A stretch of DNA of 64,000 nucleotides, from the NCBI GenBank assembly GCA_965222975.1, contig CBDCVJ010000029.1:62001-126000 (forward strand), written 5' to 3'. Position numbers and translations under genes: made by a program. The DNA is from UBA6168 sp965222975 (lineage in GTDB: Bacteria > Bacteroidota > Bacteroidia > Chitinophagales > Saprospiraceae). The notes below the pieces were generated by a model. That model was not told the DNA's origin, did no database searches, and saw only the letters and a program-made list of their open reading frames with translations. Within the stretch, counting starts at the first letter, position 1. Each line of letters opens with the position of its first letter. Positions 1 to 8,436 of this stretch are shown here, piece after piece.

Positions 1-392
1 TATATGATCCTATCTAATTTCAGTTATTATCGTTTGTGTTTACTTGAAAATGGTATTTTTTGCTCCTCCTTTTGATTATTTATTTCATTTAAAAAAATCA
101 GAATTACCAACGCAATTTAAAACATATTGTCAAAAAGTGCAATGTTTCAGCGTTAATTTATTGTTTGGAAGCTGTATGAAATGAAATTCTTGTAGGGCAT
201 TTTATGTTTTTCATTAGACTTGTTGTTTAATTATGGTGGTTTTGGATTGGTAGTTTACTATGTTTTTCACGAACAATGGGGAGAGTGCTCAAAATGTAGC
301 ACGTATTGATGGTTCTGTACCTTCACCCTGCCTTTTTTTTCTTCGCAAGAATAAAGTACATAAAAATACCACACAACTTGGGTTAAAAATAG
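1..392. other. Non-coding left edge
   Basis: I see no convincing gene here. The only open frames are short (65 aa or less), start at poor sites and have low-complexity composition. The DNA is AT-rich with scattered T and A runs and no recognisable RNA gene. It lies between the window edge and the terminator that follows gcvT. Confidence 0.5.
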
Positions 393-440
393 AAAAATGG
401 GTTTTTCAATTTTTGATGAAAAACCCATTTTTATTTTTTA
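393..440. terminator. Bidirectional intrinsic terminator after gcvT
   Basis: A perfect 16-bp inverted repeat (393-408 with 417-432, core ATGGGTTTTTCA / TGAAAAACCCAT) closes an 8-nt loop and is followed by a T-rich run to about 440. Read on the minus strand it lies 60-110 nt beyond the gcvT stop, and the A-rich left flank gives a U-tract in that direction too. It could also end a plus-strand transcript entering from outside the window. Confidence 0.75.
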
Positions 441-502
441 CTCCAATGATATTTTAAACAGGTATTTTTATCCGTATTGTCAATTTTCTGGATTTGTTAT
501 TT

Positions 503-1609
503 CTAATTCTTATAAAACGGCACTTTCACTACCATCGCCTCCAACCGCTTCTTCCCTGCCACTATCCTTATTTCCGATCCTTCCGAGGCAAAAGCAGTCG
601 GCACATACCCCATCCCAATCGGTTTCTCCAAAGAAGGCGACATCGTACCCGAAGTCACAATACCAATCTCGTTGCCATCCACATCTTCGATGATATAATC
701 ATGGCGGGGCACGCGACGATCTTTTACTTCAAAGCCAACCAATTTACGGGTGACACCTTCGGCACGTTGTTTTTGAAAAATCTCAACTGAATTAAAATCT
801 CCTTTTTTCGTCTTGGTGATCCAGCCGAGGCCCGCTTCGATGGGCGATGTGGTATCACTGATGTCATTGCCGTATAAGGCAAAACCCATTTCCAAACGGA
901 GGGTATCCCGTGCGCCGAGGCCGATGGGTTTAATGCCAAAATCTTTGCCTGCTTCAAAGACTGCTTCCCATAATTTCAGCAAGTCTTTGTTTTCTACATA
1001 AAGCTCGAAGCCGCCCGAACCTGTGTAGCCCGTTGCAGAAATAATCACATTTTCGATACCCGCAAAAGTGCCTTTGTCGAAGGTGTAATATTTCATGTTT
1101 TTCAAATCAACATTGGTCAATGACTGCAATGTATCAGCAGCTTTTGGGCCTTGCACGGCGAGTAGGCCGCAATTGTCGGAAATGTTGATGAGTTGGGTGT
1201 CAAAGGTATTGTGCTGCGAAATCCAGTTCCAGTCCTTTTCAATGTTGGAAGCGTTTACGACGAGCATGAATGCCATTTCGCCTTCGGCGCACATATCTTC
1301 CGGCAGACGGTAAACGAGCAGGTCGTCCACCACGCCGCCAGTGTGGTTGGGGAGGCAGGAATATTGAGCATCGCCGATATTCAACCTTGCAGCATTATTG
1401 GAAGTGACCTTCTGAACTAGATTGAGTGCCTCCTTACCCCGCACGATGAACTCGCCCATATGCGACACATCAAATACCCCAACCCCGTTGCGGACGGTGT
1501 GGTGCTCCTCCCGGATGCCTTCGTAAGATATGGGCATATTGTACCCTGCAAACTCGGCCATTTTTGCGCCGAGGGAAATGTGCTTGTCAGTTAGTGGTGT
1601 TGTCTTCAT
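503..1609 (-). CDS. gcvT: Glycine cleavage system T protein (aminomethyltransferase)
   Basis: GcvT takes the aminomethyl group from the lipoyl arm of GcvH and, with tetrahydrofolate, makes 5,10-methylene-tetrahydrofolate and ammonia in cytoplasmic glycine breakdown. The 368-aa length is normal for bacterial GcvT. The folate-binding domain fills the first two thirds, with the catalytic Asp in VVDDLLVYR (D96) and the conserved GARDTLRLE stretch; the C-terminal barrel carries VTSGTMSPSL and IGMGYV. The start MKTTPLTDKH is the usual N-terminus. gcvH and gcvP are not nearby, which is common in Bacteroidota. The methyltransferase gene lies 60 bp upstream on the same strand, separated by a word-repeat spacer. 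The reading frame is intact with no oddities. Confidence 0.96.
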   Translation of the reverse strand: MKTTPLTDKHISLGAKMAEFAGYNMPISYEGIREEHHTVRNGVGVFDVSHMGEFIVRGKEALNLVQKVTSNNAARLNIGDAQYSCLPNHTGGVVDDLLVYRLPEDMCAEGEMAFMLVVNASNIEKDWNWISQHNTFDTQLINISDNCGLLAVQGPKAADTLQSLTNVDLKNMKYYTFDKGTFAGIENVIISATGYTGSGGFELYVENKDLLKLWEAVFEAGKDFGIKPIGLGARDTLRLEMGFALYGNDISDTTSPIEAGLGWITKTKKGDFNSVEIFQKQRAEGVTRKLVGFEVKDRRVPRHDYIIEDVDGNEIGIVTSGTMSPSLEKPIGMGYVPTAFASEGSEIRIVAGKKRLEAMVVKVPFYKN

Positions 1610-1619
1610 GATATATACT

Positions 1620-1668
1620 GTTAGCTATTGGCATTTGGTCATTAGCTAACAGCCAATGGCCAAGAGCC
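1620..1668. repeat. Word-repeat spacer between methyltransferase gene and gcvT
   Basis: The spacer is built from short related words in both orientations: TTAGCTATTGGC, CATTAGCTAAC and AGCCAATGGCC, with ATTGGC at 1627-1632 facing GCCAAT at 1652-1657. Closely related words recur at 24912-24982. It fills nearly the whole gap between the two genes. Its function is unknown; it could be an mRNA processing or stability hairpin. Confidence 0.5.
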
Positions 1669-1669
1669 A

Positions 1670-2938
1670 TCAAGGGCGCAAGTTCAAAAATTTTTTTAAA
1701 TATTTATGCTCCATTTTTTCATCCACTTCGACCAATCCATTTTTTATTAAATGAGCATTTATGAAAGTCCTGTTTTTTAAATACAAATAGCAGGGCGTTT
1801 CTTTTTTATTGTTTTTTATTTTTTCGTCAAAACGTATATAGATTTTTTGGCCTTTGGTCTTGTTTTCCAAAAATTCAATAGCCTTTCCATTGGCAGATTT
1901 TTTTTCTTTAATGCCAATTAAACGGATTTTTTTTCCATTATTTAATTGCACCAATTCAGCGCTTATTATTTTTTTTATAGAAAAATATTCCTCCCGTGCT
2001 TTATTTTTTTCATTGCCAATTTTTGACCCGAACTGCTTTTTTTTCAGATTTATTTTTTTATCCAATTTTAATGGGTCTTTGAAAATATAGGGCAGTTTTT
2101 CTATTTCTTTTTCGGGGTCAGTTTTTAAGGAGTCTTTTGAAAATTCAAAAATGGCATTTTTATTTTTAACTGCCAATTTATCTTTTATTTTAGAAAAATA
2201 AGATTTATTTATTTCATAGCCGATTGAGTTTCTCTCCAGGTTTTTCGCAGCCAAAGAGGTCGTGCCACTCCCCAAAAAAGGATCTAAAACCGTATCGCCA
2301 ACAAAAGCAAACATTTTAATTAATCGGGCTGGCAATTCTTCGGGGAACATAGCGATGTGCCCGTCCTGCCTTGCACCGCTAAAATGCCAATGGCCGGAAA
2401 AATAACTGTTCCATTCTTCTTTCGTCATGGCTGATTTTCCTTTCAAGGCGGGGTCAGGCTTAGGTGCTTTTCCATGTTTTTTAAAAATTAAAATAAATTC
2501 ATAGTCAAGTTTTAAAATACCGTTGCGGGGGTTGGGGTAACTGCCCATAATAGTGGCACCTCCCGTGGTATTGGTCGTTGTTACTTTTTGCCAAATAATG
2601 GCGCCCATGTAATCGAAGCCAATTGCTTCACAAAATTTAATAATCTCTGTACGTATGGGAATCACTTTATAACGCCCATAATAAACTGAGCGAGCAAATT
2701 GATCCCCAATATTGATACACATACGACAGCCGGGGTGCAGTACCCGATGACATTCTTTCCAAACAAGGTTTAAATTATTAATGTAGTTTTCATAAGTGTC
2801 GTGAAAGCCGATCTGATCTTGCGTACCATAATCTTTTAATTGCCAATAAGGGGGGGATGTAACGACTAAATGCACCGACCTGTCGGTCAGTAAGTTCATC
2901 TGGCGGCTGTCGCCTTGTATGATTTTATGGTGGGTCAT
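1670..2938 (-). CDS. Orphan DNA methyltransferase with C-terminal SNase-like domain
   Basis: A beta-class amino-methyltransferase that uses S-adenosylmethionine to modify DNA. Motif IV (TSPPYW, residues 27-32) precedes motif I (LDPFLGSGTT, 218-227), the beta-class order. The SPPY form favours N4-cytosine but N6-adenine is not excluded. After a charged linker (about 255-320), residues 322-418 resemble the staphylococcal-nuclease/OB fold (KIRLIGIK, GKAIEFL, INAHLIKNGLVEV). The arginine of the RLIGI strand is kept, but the Asp/Glu pair after it and the arginine of the YGR motif are not visible, so this domain is probably not catalytic. No restriction enzyme gene adjoins. An octamer repeat lies immediately 5' of the start codon. 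Every frame entering the repeat from upstream meets a TGA, so this ATG is the only usable start. Confidence 0.85.
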   Translation of the reverse strand: MTHHKIIQGDSRQMNLLTDRSVHLVVTSPPYWQLKDYGTQDQIGFHDTYENYINNLNLVWKECHRVLHPGCRMCINIGDQFARSVYYGRYKVIPIRTEIIKFCEAIGFDYMGAIIWQKVTTTNTTGGATIMGSYPNPRNGILKLDYEFILIFKKHGKAPKPDPALKGKSAMTKEEWNSYFSGHWHFSGARQDGHIAMFPEELPARLIKMFAFVGDTVLDPFLGSGTTSLAAKNLERNSIGYEINKSYFSKIKDKLAVKNKNAIFEFSKDSLKTDPEKEIEKLPYIFKDPLKLDKKINLKKKQFGSKIGNEKNKAREEYFSIKKIISAELVQLNNGKKIRLIGIKEKKSANGKAIEFLENKTKGQKIYIRFDEKIKNNKKETPCYLYLKNRTFINAHLIKNGLVEVDEKMEHKYLKKFLNLRP

Positions 2939-2972
2939 GGCTTCATGGCTTCATGGCTTCATGGCTTCATGG
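2936..2972 (-). repeat. Octamer tandem repeat (CTTCATGG x4) forming a start-codon relay
   Basis: Four exact 8-bp copies (2941-2972 on the plus strand) end two bases before the methyltransferase ATG. Read on the minus strand the unit is CCATGAAG, so each copy offers ATG AAG CCA TGA: a three-codon frame (MKP) whose stop overlaps the next ATG as ATGA. The last stop overlaps the methyltransferase ATG in the same way. As 8 is not a multiple of 3, copy-number change alters the spacing and the number of mini-frames rather than lengthening the protein. No Shine-Dalgarno-like sequence is visible. Confidence 0.8.
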
Positions 2973-3018
2973 TTCTGTGACTTGGCGAAAGCCATAAAAC
3001 AAGGGAGCAATGAAACAA

Positions 3019-5031
3019 TTATTTTTTCTCAACAAGCACCACTTCATTGATAACATCCCCTATCTGTATCTTCTGTACCACGTCCATGCCGCTTTCTACT
3101 TTGGCAAAGATGGTATAATTGCCATCAAGGTGTGGCGTTGGTGAATGGGTAATAAAAAACTGGCTGCTTTCCGTATGGTTGCCTGCCGATGCCATGCCGA
3201 CATAACCTCCTTCATCATAGTGCAGATAGGGGAGTTCTGAACGGATGGAATGAGAAAGGCCGCTAAATCCGTCGCCCCGAGAGCAGCCACCCTGAATAAC
3301 AAAATTTGGTACGACCCGATGGAAATTCTTACCATTATAGTATTCTTCATTCACCAGTTCGATAAAATTGGCAACAGTGCCCGGTGCAAAAGATGGCATT
3401 AGTTTTAATGTGATCTCGCCTTTGCCTGTTTTGAGAACGGCTCTTGTTTCGTCTTTCAAATCAGTGACCAGTTTCCAAGGTATTTTATGTGAAAAACGGG
3501 GCCGTTCAATTGGATCTGGGTCACGGTCATTAAAATAATCAAGTGTTTTTTTCACTTCATTATAGGTCTCCAATTCCTGTGGCAGGCGGAGCTTGTTGAG
3601 GGCATTTTCCAAAATGGCAAGACTGTCAAATGTCTCTTCAAACTTCAGCTTGGGGTCTCGCAACACCTCCGCTGCTACAGCCATCATCCCTATATCGCCA
3701 TTTTCAATGGCATCACGGAAGCAGTCACTGAGCTCTCTTTTTGCTCGGCGCCCACCACCAAAAAAAGCATTGAAATTGGGCATTCTGGCTATGCTGGCCA
3801 AGGCTTCCACACTGGCCGTGCGGACGGGGATCAGTTCGGAGGGATAGGCGGCATCGCGGATATAGCGGTAATTCCAACCATAATGGGACAGGGCCTTTAA
3901 GGCCGCGGCTTTTTCATATGGATTAGAGGAATTTTCATATAGACGGCGGAGTTCCCAGTTGAGATAACGGCGGCTTTCTTCAAAGCTCAACGGAAGATGT
4001 TTGAGTGCTGCGCCATACATGGGCAAGGCAGCTTGCCACGGCCTATCTGGGGTTTTGGCTAATTGCCAATAAACGGTTGCTTCTTCGGGAACACCTTTTT
4101 GGATAAAAAACTCGGCAGCCGTTTGTGCAACGGAGACATCGGGGTCTTCAAGTGCTTGCAACGCTGCGGTTTTGGTTTTGGCATAATCAAAATTGGCAAG
4201 CGCCCTAATGATGTTGACTTTTACCCGATTGTCCGTTTCGATGTTGTATTGGTAGAGCAAGTTATTGGCAGCCCGGTCTGTTTTTGTTTTACCCAAAGCA
4301 ATCACCAACGCCATGCGGATGCGGGGGTCGTCTTCCCGCGGTAGGGCTGGTGCGATCACATCGTCATCATCTTCCACATTTATGCCCTTTGCTCGCATCA
4401 AGTAGTTGGCTCCGATAAAACGGACAGTCGGTGGGTAGCGTAGGTCGGTAGCAAATTCGAGCATCTTATCCGTTCCTTCGGGGGCGGTCATTTCTCTCAG
4501 GGCGTATCGGTAGAGGCCCCAAGCCTGCCCTGTCAGTAAGGTCGTGTCTTTTAGTGTATAAGTGCTGATGGTCGCCAGTTTTTCCACTAAATCCTCGTTG
4601 CCACATTTTCCAACCGCCTCTAAAACGGCCGCGTTAAAATATTTTGAAACACCGGAGGTATCGGTTCTGTCAAACGCCGAGAGTAAGGGTTCTTCAGCAG
4701 TAGGTTGCCCAATCTGCCCCAAAGCATAAGCCGCAGCCACCCGAACCTGATCTACAGGGTCATATAACAGCTGGGTAAGGCTATCCACGGCCGTCGAGTC
4801 TTTAATGGAAGCAAAAGCAAGGGCAGAAACGTAGCGGAAGGTAGCATCCTTGTGCCTGAAATAACGATAGAGGCTATCCGACAACCCCCTGTCTTGAAGG
4901 TCGTACAATTGTTGGATGGCGGGGTCGGTGAAGTCAACATATACATCGGTGAGTCCTTCTTCCGAAGGGGGCACACATTTTACAAAAAGAACAGTTGCTA
5001 ATATAAAAAATAAGATTTTAGGTTTGCCCAT
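3019..5031 (-). CDS. HEAT-repeat protein with C-terminal cyclophilin-type peptidyl-prolyl isomerase
   Basis: A 670-aa protein. It begins with a hydrophobic leader ending LFVKC (Cys19), a passable Bacteroidota lipobox, so it is probably a lipoprotein. Roughly residues 50-500 are helical HEAT-like repeats (for example VDSLTQLLYDPVDQVRVAA and ALGKTKTDRAANNLL). Residues from about 528 to the end are a cyclophilin domain that isomerises Xaa-Pro bonds: FHRVVPNFVIQGG carries the catalytic Arg and Gln, followed by SQFFITHS and HLDGNYTIFAKV, where the usual Trp of WLDG is His. The family is likely a periplasmic folding factor with the HEAT array as client-binding scaffold; that role is inferred. PBP1A lies 70 bp upstream on the same strand, so the two could share a transcript. 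Confidence 0.88.
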   Translation of the reverse strand: MGKPKILFFILATVLFVKCVPPSEEGLTDVYVDFTDPAIQQLYDLQDRGLSDSLYRYFRHKDATFRYVSALAFASIKDSTAVDSLTQLLYDPVDQVRVAAAYALGQIGQPTAEEPLLSAFDRTDTSGVSKYFNAAVLEAVGKCGNEDLVEKLATISTYTLKDTTLLTGQAWGLYRYALREMTAPEGTDKMLEFATDLRYPPTVRFIGANYLMRAKGINVEDDDDVIAPALPREDDPRIRMALVIALGKTKTDRAANNLLYQYNIETDNRVKVNIIRALANFDYAKTKTAALQALEDPDVSVAQTAAEFFIQKGVPEEATVYWQLAKTPDRPWQAALPMYGAALKHLPLSFEESRRYLNWELRRLYENSSNPYEKAAALKALSHYGWNYRYIRDAAYPSELIPVRTASVEALASIARMPNFNAFFGGGRRAKRELSDCFRDAIENGDIGMMAVAAEVLRDPKLKFEETFDSLAILENALNKLRLPQELETYNEVKKTLDYFNDRDPDPIERPRFSHKIPWKLVTDLKDETRAVLKTGKGEITLKLMPSFAPGTVANFIELVNEEYYNGKNFHRVVPNFVIQGGCSRGDGFSGLSHSIRSELPYLHYDEGGYVGMASAGNHTESSQFFITHSPTPHLDGNYTIFAKVESGMDVVQKIQIGDVINEVVLVEKK

Positions 5032-5040
5032 AAGTTCAGT

Positions 5041-5106
5041 TGGTGGTAGATGGCCGACGGCGAACGGTAGACGGTGCCGTCCACCGTCTACCGCCTACCG
5101 CCTACC
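5041..5106. repeat. GGTAG/GACGG word hairpin overlapping the PBP1A stop
   Basis: The spacer between the PBP1A gene and the HEAT-cyclophilin gene is an iterated G/C-rich word array with a perfect 11-bp hairpin (GGTAGACGGTG at 5066-5076, CACCGTCTACC at 5082-5092). The TAG stop of PBP1A (5102-5104) lies inside a GGTAGGC word, so the array overlaps the gene end. Related words occur at the end of the glycosyltransferase gene (54199-54236). No U-tract follows, so it is not a classical terminator. Confidence 0.6.
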
Positions 5107-7612
5107 CTCCAAACGGGTCTTCGTAAAAAGTTGAGTCTGGGTCTATCAAATCCTCGTCATCCCCGTTCTCCGGATAGTTATTTAGGAAATCGTTGCAGTC
5201 GAGGCCAATGCTGAGGTCGCCTCTAGGCCTGGGGAATCTTGCCTTGTAATTATAATCGCAGTTGTCATCTTCTTCCAACCTTTTAAGAAAGTCTTTGGTA
5301 AATGGTTTAGCCATTCTTGAACCTTGTCCGTCAGCTAGGGTAAGGAACCGAATCCAGCGGTCTTCGCCGCCTACCCACGTACCCACGACGAGGCTTGGGG
5401 TAATGGCCATAAACCAGCCGTCTACATAATCATTGGTAGTGCCCGTTTTTCCTCCAACCCTGCTATGAAGACTCATGTGGCCAGAGGCGTATTTCAGCAT
5501 TTCCACCATGACATAATTGGGTTCTTCTTCCAATGCCTGCCTGTCCTTCTTTTCGGCAGTATAAATTTCAACACCGTTTTTATCCTCAATCTTGGTAATG
5601 TAAATAGGTTTGGTGTAGTAGCCATTATTGGCAAAAGTGGTGTATGCACCTGTCATATCAAAAACGGAGAGGTCTGCAGCACCGAGGCAAATAGAAGGTT
5701 GCGGCGGTACTTTATCCTTGTCGATGCCCATGTTGGTGAGCAACTCTACAACGGGCTGTACGCTACCCAACTGCTGCATGAGGAATACAGAAATGGTGTT
5801 GATGGATTTTTTCAGAGCATCGCGTAAGCGTAATTTTCGGTTGGAGTATCTGCCTGTGGAGTTCTGTGGGGTCCAATCTTTAAGTAGGCCAAAATTGCGG
5901 TCGTTGGCAAAGATGGTACGCTGCATATCCGTTACTTCAAGACATGGGGAAACCCCCTGTTGGGCGATGGCAGTTGCATAAATAAAGGGTTTGAAGGTAG
6001 AACCCACTTGTCGGTTGGAACGGATGTGGTCATAAGCAAAGTACTTGTGGTTGATGCCACCGATCCAAGCCTTCACATAACCCGTTTTAGGGTCAACGGC
6101 CAATGATCCCATTTGCAGGAAGGAATGGTGATAACGGATCGAATCCAAAGGCGTCATCATCGTGTCGGCCTCCATATCTTCATTGTAAGCAAAAACCTTC
6201 ATTTTCACTTTTTTGTCAAATGCTTTGTCCACATCGTTCTTAAACTGGAGCCATGCCTTTTTAAGGTCGTTCCATTTTTCATTTTTCATGGCTCGGCGGT
6301 AACGCGCACGTTGTTCTCCTTTTACTGATTTTGGGAAATCATCCTCTAACATCCAACCTATGGCGTCATCGGTCAAGCGAAGACCATCTACTTCTTCCTC
6401 CAGCGCTTGCTCAAACTTACTGACTTGTTTGGCCCGCATCTCCTGGTAGCGGTCGGAGGCCCGCATCATAAGTTGGAGTTTGCGTTTGCGAAATCGGAGT
6501 TCGGCAGGGGTGGTGTCTGAATTTTTGTAATCCCAAGGCGAAACCTTTTTGGTCTTCCACCTCTTCCAAAAGCGGTCTTGCAGTTGAGCCATGTGGTTAA
6601 ACATTGCCTCCTCGGCATGTCGCTGTATCACGGGATCAATGGTGGTATATATGGTCAGGCCATCCTTGTAAATATTATATGGCTTACCATCTGCCTTTTT
6701 GCGGGCATTGTTTCCCGGAAGGATTTCCCGGTTTAGTTCCTGCGCCAGTTCGGAGCGGAAATATTGGGCCAAGCCTTGGGTGTGGGTTTTTCTTTTGAAT
6801 TTAGAAATATCAAGCGGTAGGTTCCTTAGCGAGTCGTAGTCCGTTTGTGAAATGATCCCGTTGCGTTGCATTTGGCTAAGCACGACTGCCCGCCTGCTGA
6901 CTGCCCGCTCCGTAAACCGTTTGGGGTTGTAATAAGACGGGTTTTTCAACATGCCAACTAGCATGGCGGCTTCTTCCACGTTCAGGTCGTGGGGTGATTT
7001 GGCGAAATAGGTTTCTGAAGCTGCTTTGATACCATGGCTGTCATAAAGGAAATCAAACTTGTTGAGATACATGGTGATGATCTCCTCTTTGGTATATTTC
7101 CGCTCAAGGCGAACAGCGATAATCCACTCTTTTAGTTTTTGGATGATGCGCTCGAAGCCGGAGCCAGGCTTTCCAGTAAAAAGCAGCTTGGCCAATTGCT
7201 GGGTAATGGTACTGGCACCTCCCGAACTTGCGTCGCCCAACATTCCGGTTTTGACGACCGCCCTCGCCAATGCCTTAAAATCAATGCCGGAATGTTTGTA
7301 GTACCGTTCATCCTCAGTAGCTACTAATGCTTGCTCAACGTAAGGAGACAACTCATCGAAATCCACAGGCACCCTATTTTCGATGAAATAGCGCCCCAAT
7401 ACCGAGCCGTCAACAGCAAGAATTTGGGAAGCCAGTTCACTTTTTGGATTTTCGAGTTCCGCAGTATCGGGAAGGTCAGAAAAAGAAAGGCCTATAAATA
7501 GGACGATCAAAGCCAAAATGCCAAAGCCGAACAGCCGCCACATCCACCGGATGATGTTCTGGTACACAGGCTTTCTCTCTTCACGAAGTTGTTGCAGGGT
7601 ATTGTTAGACAT
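5102..7612 (-). CDS. Penicillin-binding protein 1A (bifunctional transglycosylase/transpeptidase)
   Basis: A class A PBP of 836 aa that polymerises lipid II glycan strands and cross-links their peptides in the periplasm. It has a cytoplasmic tail, one membrane anchor (about 22-43), a GT51 transglycosylase domain with catalytic Glu in ATEDERYY (E100) and GGASTITQQLAK (131-142), and a transpeptidase with STFK (538-541), SIN (603-605) and KTGT (722-725). All catalytic motifs are present. Residues about 345-480 form an unusually charged, Lys/Arg/Glu-rich insertion between the two domains. A strong promoter match lies about 105 bp upstream. Extra copies of class A PBPs are common, so calling it the sole mrcA orthologue is not justified from sequence alone. 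Confidence 0.95.
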   Translation of the reverse strand: MSNNTLQQLREERKPVYQNIIRWMWRLFGFGILALIVLFIGLSFSDLPDTAELENPKSELASQILAVDGSVLGRYFIENRVPVDFDELSPYVEQALVATEDERYYKHSGIDFKALARAVVKTGMLGDASSGGASTITQQLAKLLFTGKPGSGFERIIQKLKEWIIAVRLERKYTKEEIITMYLNKFDFLYDSHGIKAASETYFAKSPHDLNVEEAAMLVGMLKNPSYYNPKRFTERAVSRRAVVLSQMQRNGIISQTDYDSLRNLPLDISKFKRKTHTQGLAQYFRSELAQELNREILPGNNARKKADGKPYNIYKDGLTIYTTIDPVIQRHAEEAMFNHMAQLQDRFWKRWKTKKVSPWDYKNSDTTPAELRFRKRKLQLMMRASDRYQEMRAKQVSKFEQALEEEVDGLRLTDDAIGWMLEDDFPKSVKGEQRARYRRAMKNEKWNDLKKAWLQFKNDVDKAFDKKVKMKVFAYNEDMEADTMMTPLDSIRYHHSFLQMGSLAVDPKTGYVKAWIGGINHKYFAYDHIRSNRQVGSTFKPFIYATAIAQQGVSPCLEVTDMQRTIFANDRNFGLLKDWTPQNSTGRYSNRKLRLRDALKKSINTISVFLMQQLGSVQPVVELLTNMGIDKDKVPPQPSICLGAADLSVFDMTGAYTTFANNGYYTKPIYITKIEDKNGVEIYTAEKKDRQALEEEPNYVMVEMLKYASGHMSLHSRVGGKTGTTNDYVDGWFMAITPSLVVGTWVGGEDRWIRFLTLADGQGSRMAKPFTKDFLKRLEEDDNCDYNYKARFPRPRGDLSIGLDCNDFLNNYPENGDDEDLIDPDSTFYEDPFGG

Positions 7613-7632
7613 GCTTCAATTTGCGCTATTAG

Positions 7633-7654
7633 TCCCACGATTGTAACCGTGGGA
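7633..7654. repeat. REP-like palindrome upstream of PBP1A
   Basis: TCCCACG (7633-7639) and CGTGGGA (7648-7654) form a perfect 7-bp stem around an 8-nt loop. On the minus strand it sits in the PBP1A leader between the predicted promoter and the start codon. Palindromes of the CCCACGG...CCGTGGG type are recurrent in Bacteroidota genomes and in REP elements; membership of such a family is inferred from the word alone. Confidence 0.45.
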
Positions 7655-7716
7655 TGCTGACATTCAGTTTTCTCTTAAAAACCCGTGTTGCATTGGCGGG
7701 TTGACTTATAAGGCCG

Positions 7717-7744
7717 CAAATGTACAAAAGGTTGAGGGTTCAAA
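7717..7744 (-). promoter_or_regulatory. Bacteroidota-type promoter for PBP1A
   Basis: On the minus strand TTTG (7741-7744) and TACATTTG (7717-7724) match the -33 TTTG and -7 TAnnTTTG boxes with a 16-bp spacer, slightly short. It faces the PBP1A gene and predicts a leader of about 100 nt containing the palindrome at 7633-7654. Confidence 0.5.
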
Positions 7745-7833
7745 GCGCAGAGATGTCCAATTTAACAGCGCATGTAACGCTCCTTTCATTTATGGTAACT
7801 TGGGGTTACCTCTAAGGCTTTGTCAATTGCATC

Positions 7834-8376
7834 TTAAATAACAGCGACCACTTCCACTTTGATTTTCAGTCCCTTTATATCAGGGTTTCTTTCAATTCCT
7901 ATGTAAAAGGTCTCACCATCCGTGTTTTCAACAAATCCGGCTTTTGATTTTGATCCAATATATTTTCCGTGGTGGTAAAAGAACCCGCACTGGCTGAAAG
8001 AGTCTGCATATTCTTTGCCACGAAGGATATATATATTGCCATTTCTATTAGTCTTGAATGGTCGGAGGTTATCGTCAATATCTTCAAAGGAAACTTTGCT
8101 ATTTAATTTCATTATTTCTTCCAACAACTCTTGCTTATTATTCAAATTTTTATTTCTCGGTGCAAAGGTCACTCTATAAAACCAGCCTTTTGAATCGTTG
8201 GGCAAGCTAATGGGAACAACGGCTTTGTTATTGCATTCGCATTTTTTTACTGGAGTGGCTTTCATATCGATGATCTGAGGCTCACTAAAAATATTTTCAA
8301 ATAAATTGGCTTGTGCCGAAAGTTGATTTGCTAGGAAAAAGATTGCCGAGCAAATAATTAGGATGATATTTTTCAT
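7834..8376 (-). CDS. Secreted protein of unknown function (paralogue B)
   Basis: A 180-aa protein whose first 20 residues are a Sec signal peptide (ILIICSAIFFLANQLSAQA). The mature part is not a family I can name. It aligns with the product of the gene 60 bp upstream over its whole length: FENIFSEPQIIDMK matches FENLLESPKIFTLK, AVVPISLPNDSKGWFYRVTF matches AVPFTLPKDAIGFFYEFTV, and both end KIKVEVVAV / KIKVEIVAV. The shared LP-x2-(S/A)-xG-(W/F)-FY motif and the C-terminal strand suggest a small beta-sandwich with periplasmic or surface location. The two genes are co-directional and probably one operon arising by tandem duplication. Confidence 0.75.
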   Translation of the reverse strand: MKNIILIICSAIFFLANQLSAQANLFENIFSEPQIIDMKATPVKKCECNNKAVVPISLPNDSKGWFYRVTFAPRNKNLNNKQELLEEIMKLNSKVSFEDIDDNLRPFKTNRNGNIYILRGKEYADSFSQCGFFYHHGKYIGSKSKAGFVENTDGETFYIGIERNPDIKGLKIKVEVVAVI

Positions 8377-8436
8377 GTTGTATTTTTTTTTTGTTGAAAA
8401 AGCTTATCCGAACTTAGAAGACTATTCCCGATTTTA

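Noticed and set aside
1..502. Short open frames at the left edge
   Set aside because: They are under 100 codons, low-complexity, and one runs through the terminator hairpin at 393-432.
2941..2972. CRISPR-like array
   Set aside because: The repeats are 8 bp with no spacers and no cas genes nearby; this is a simple tandem repeat.
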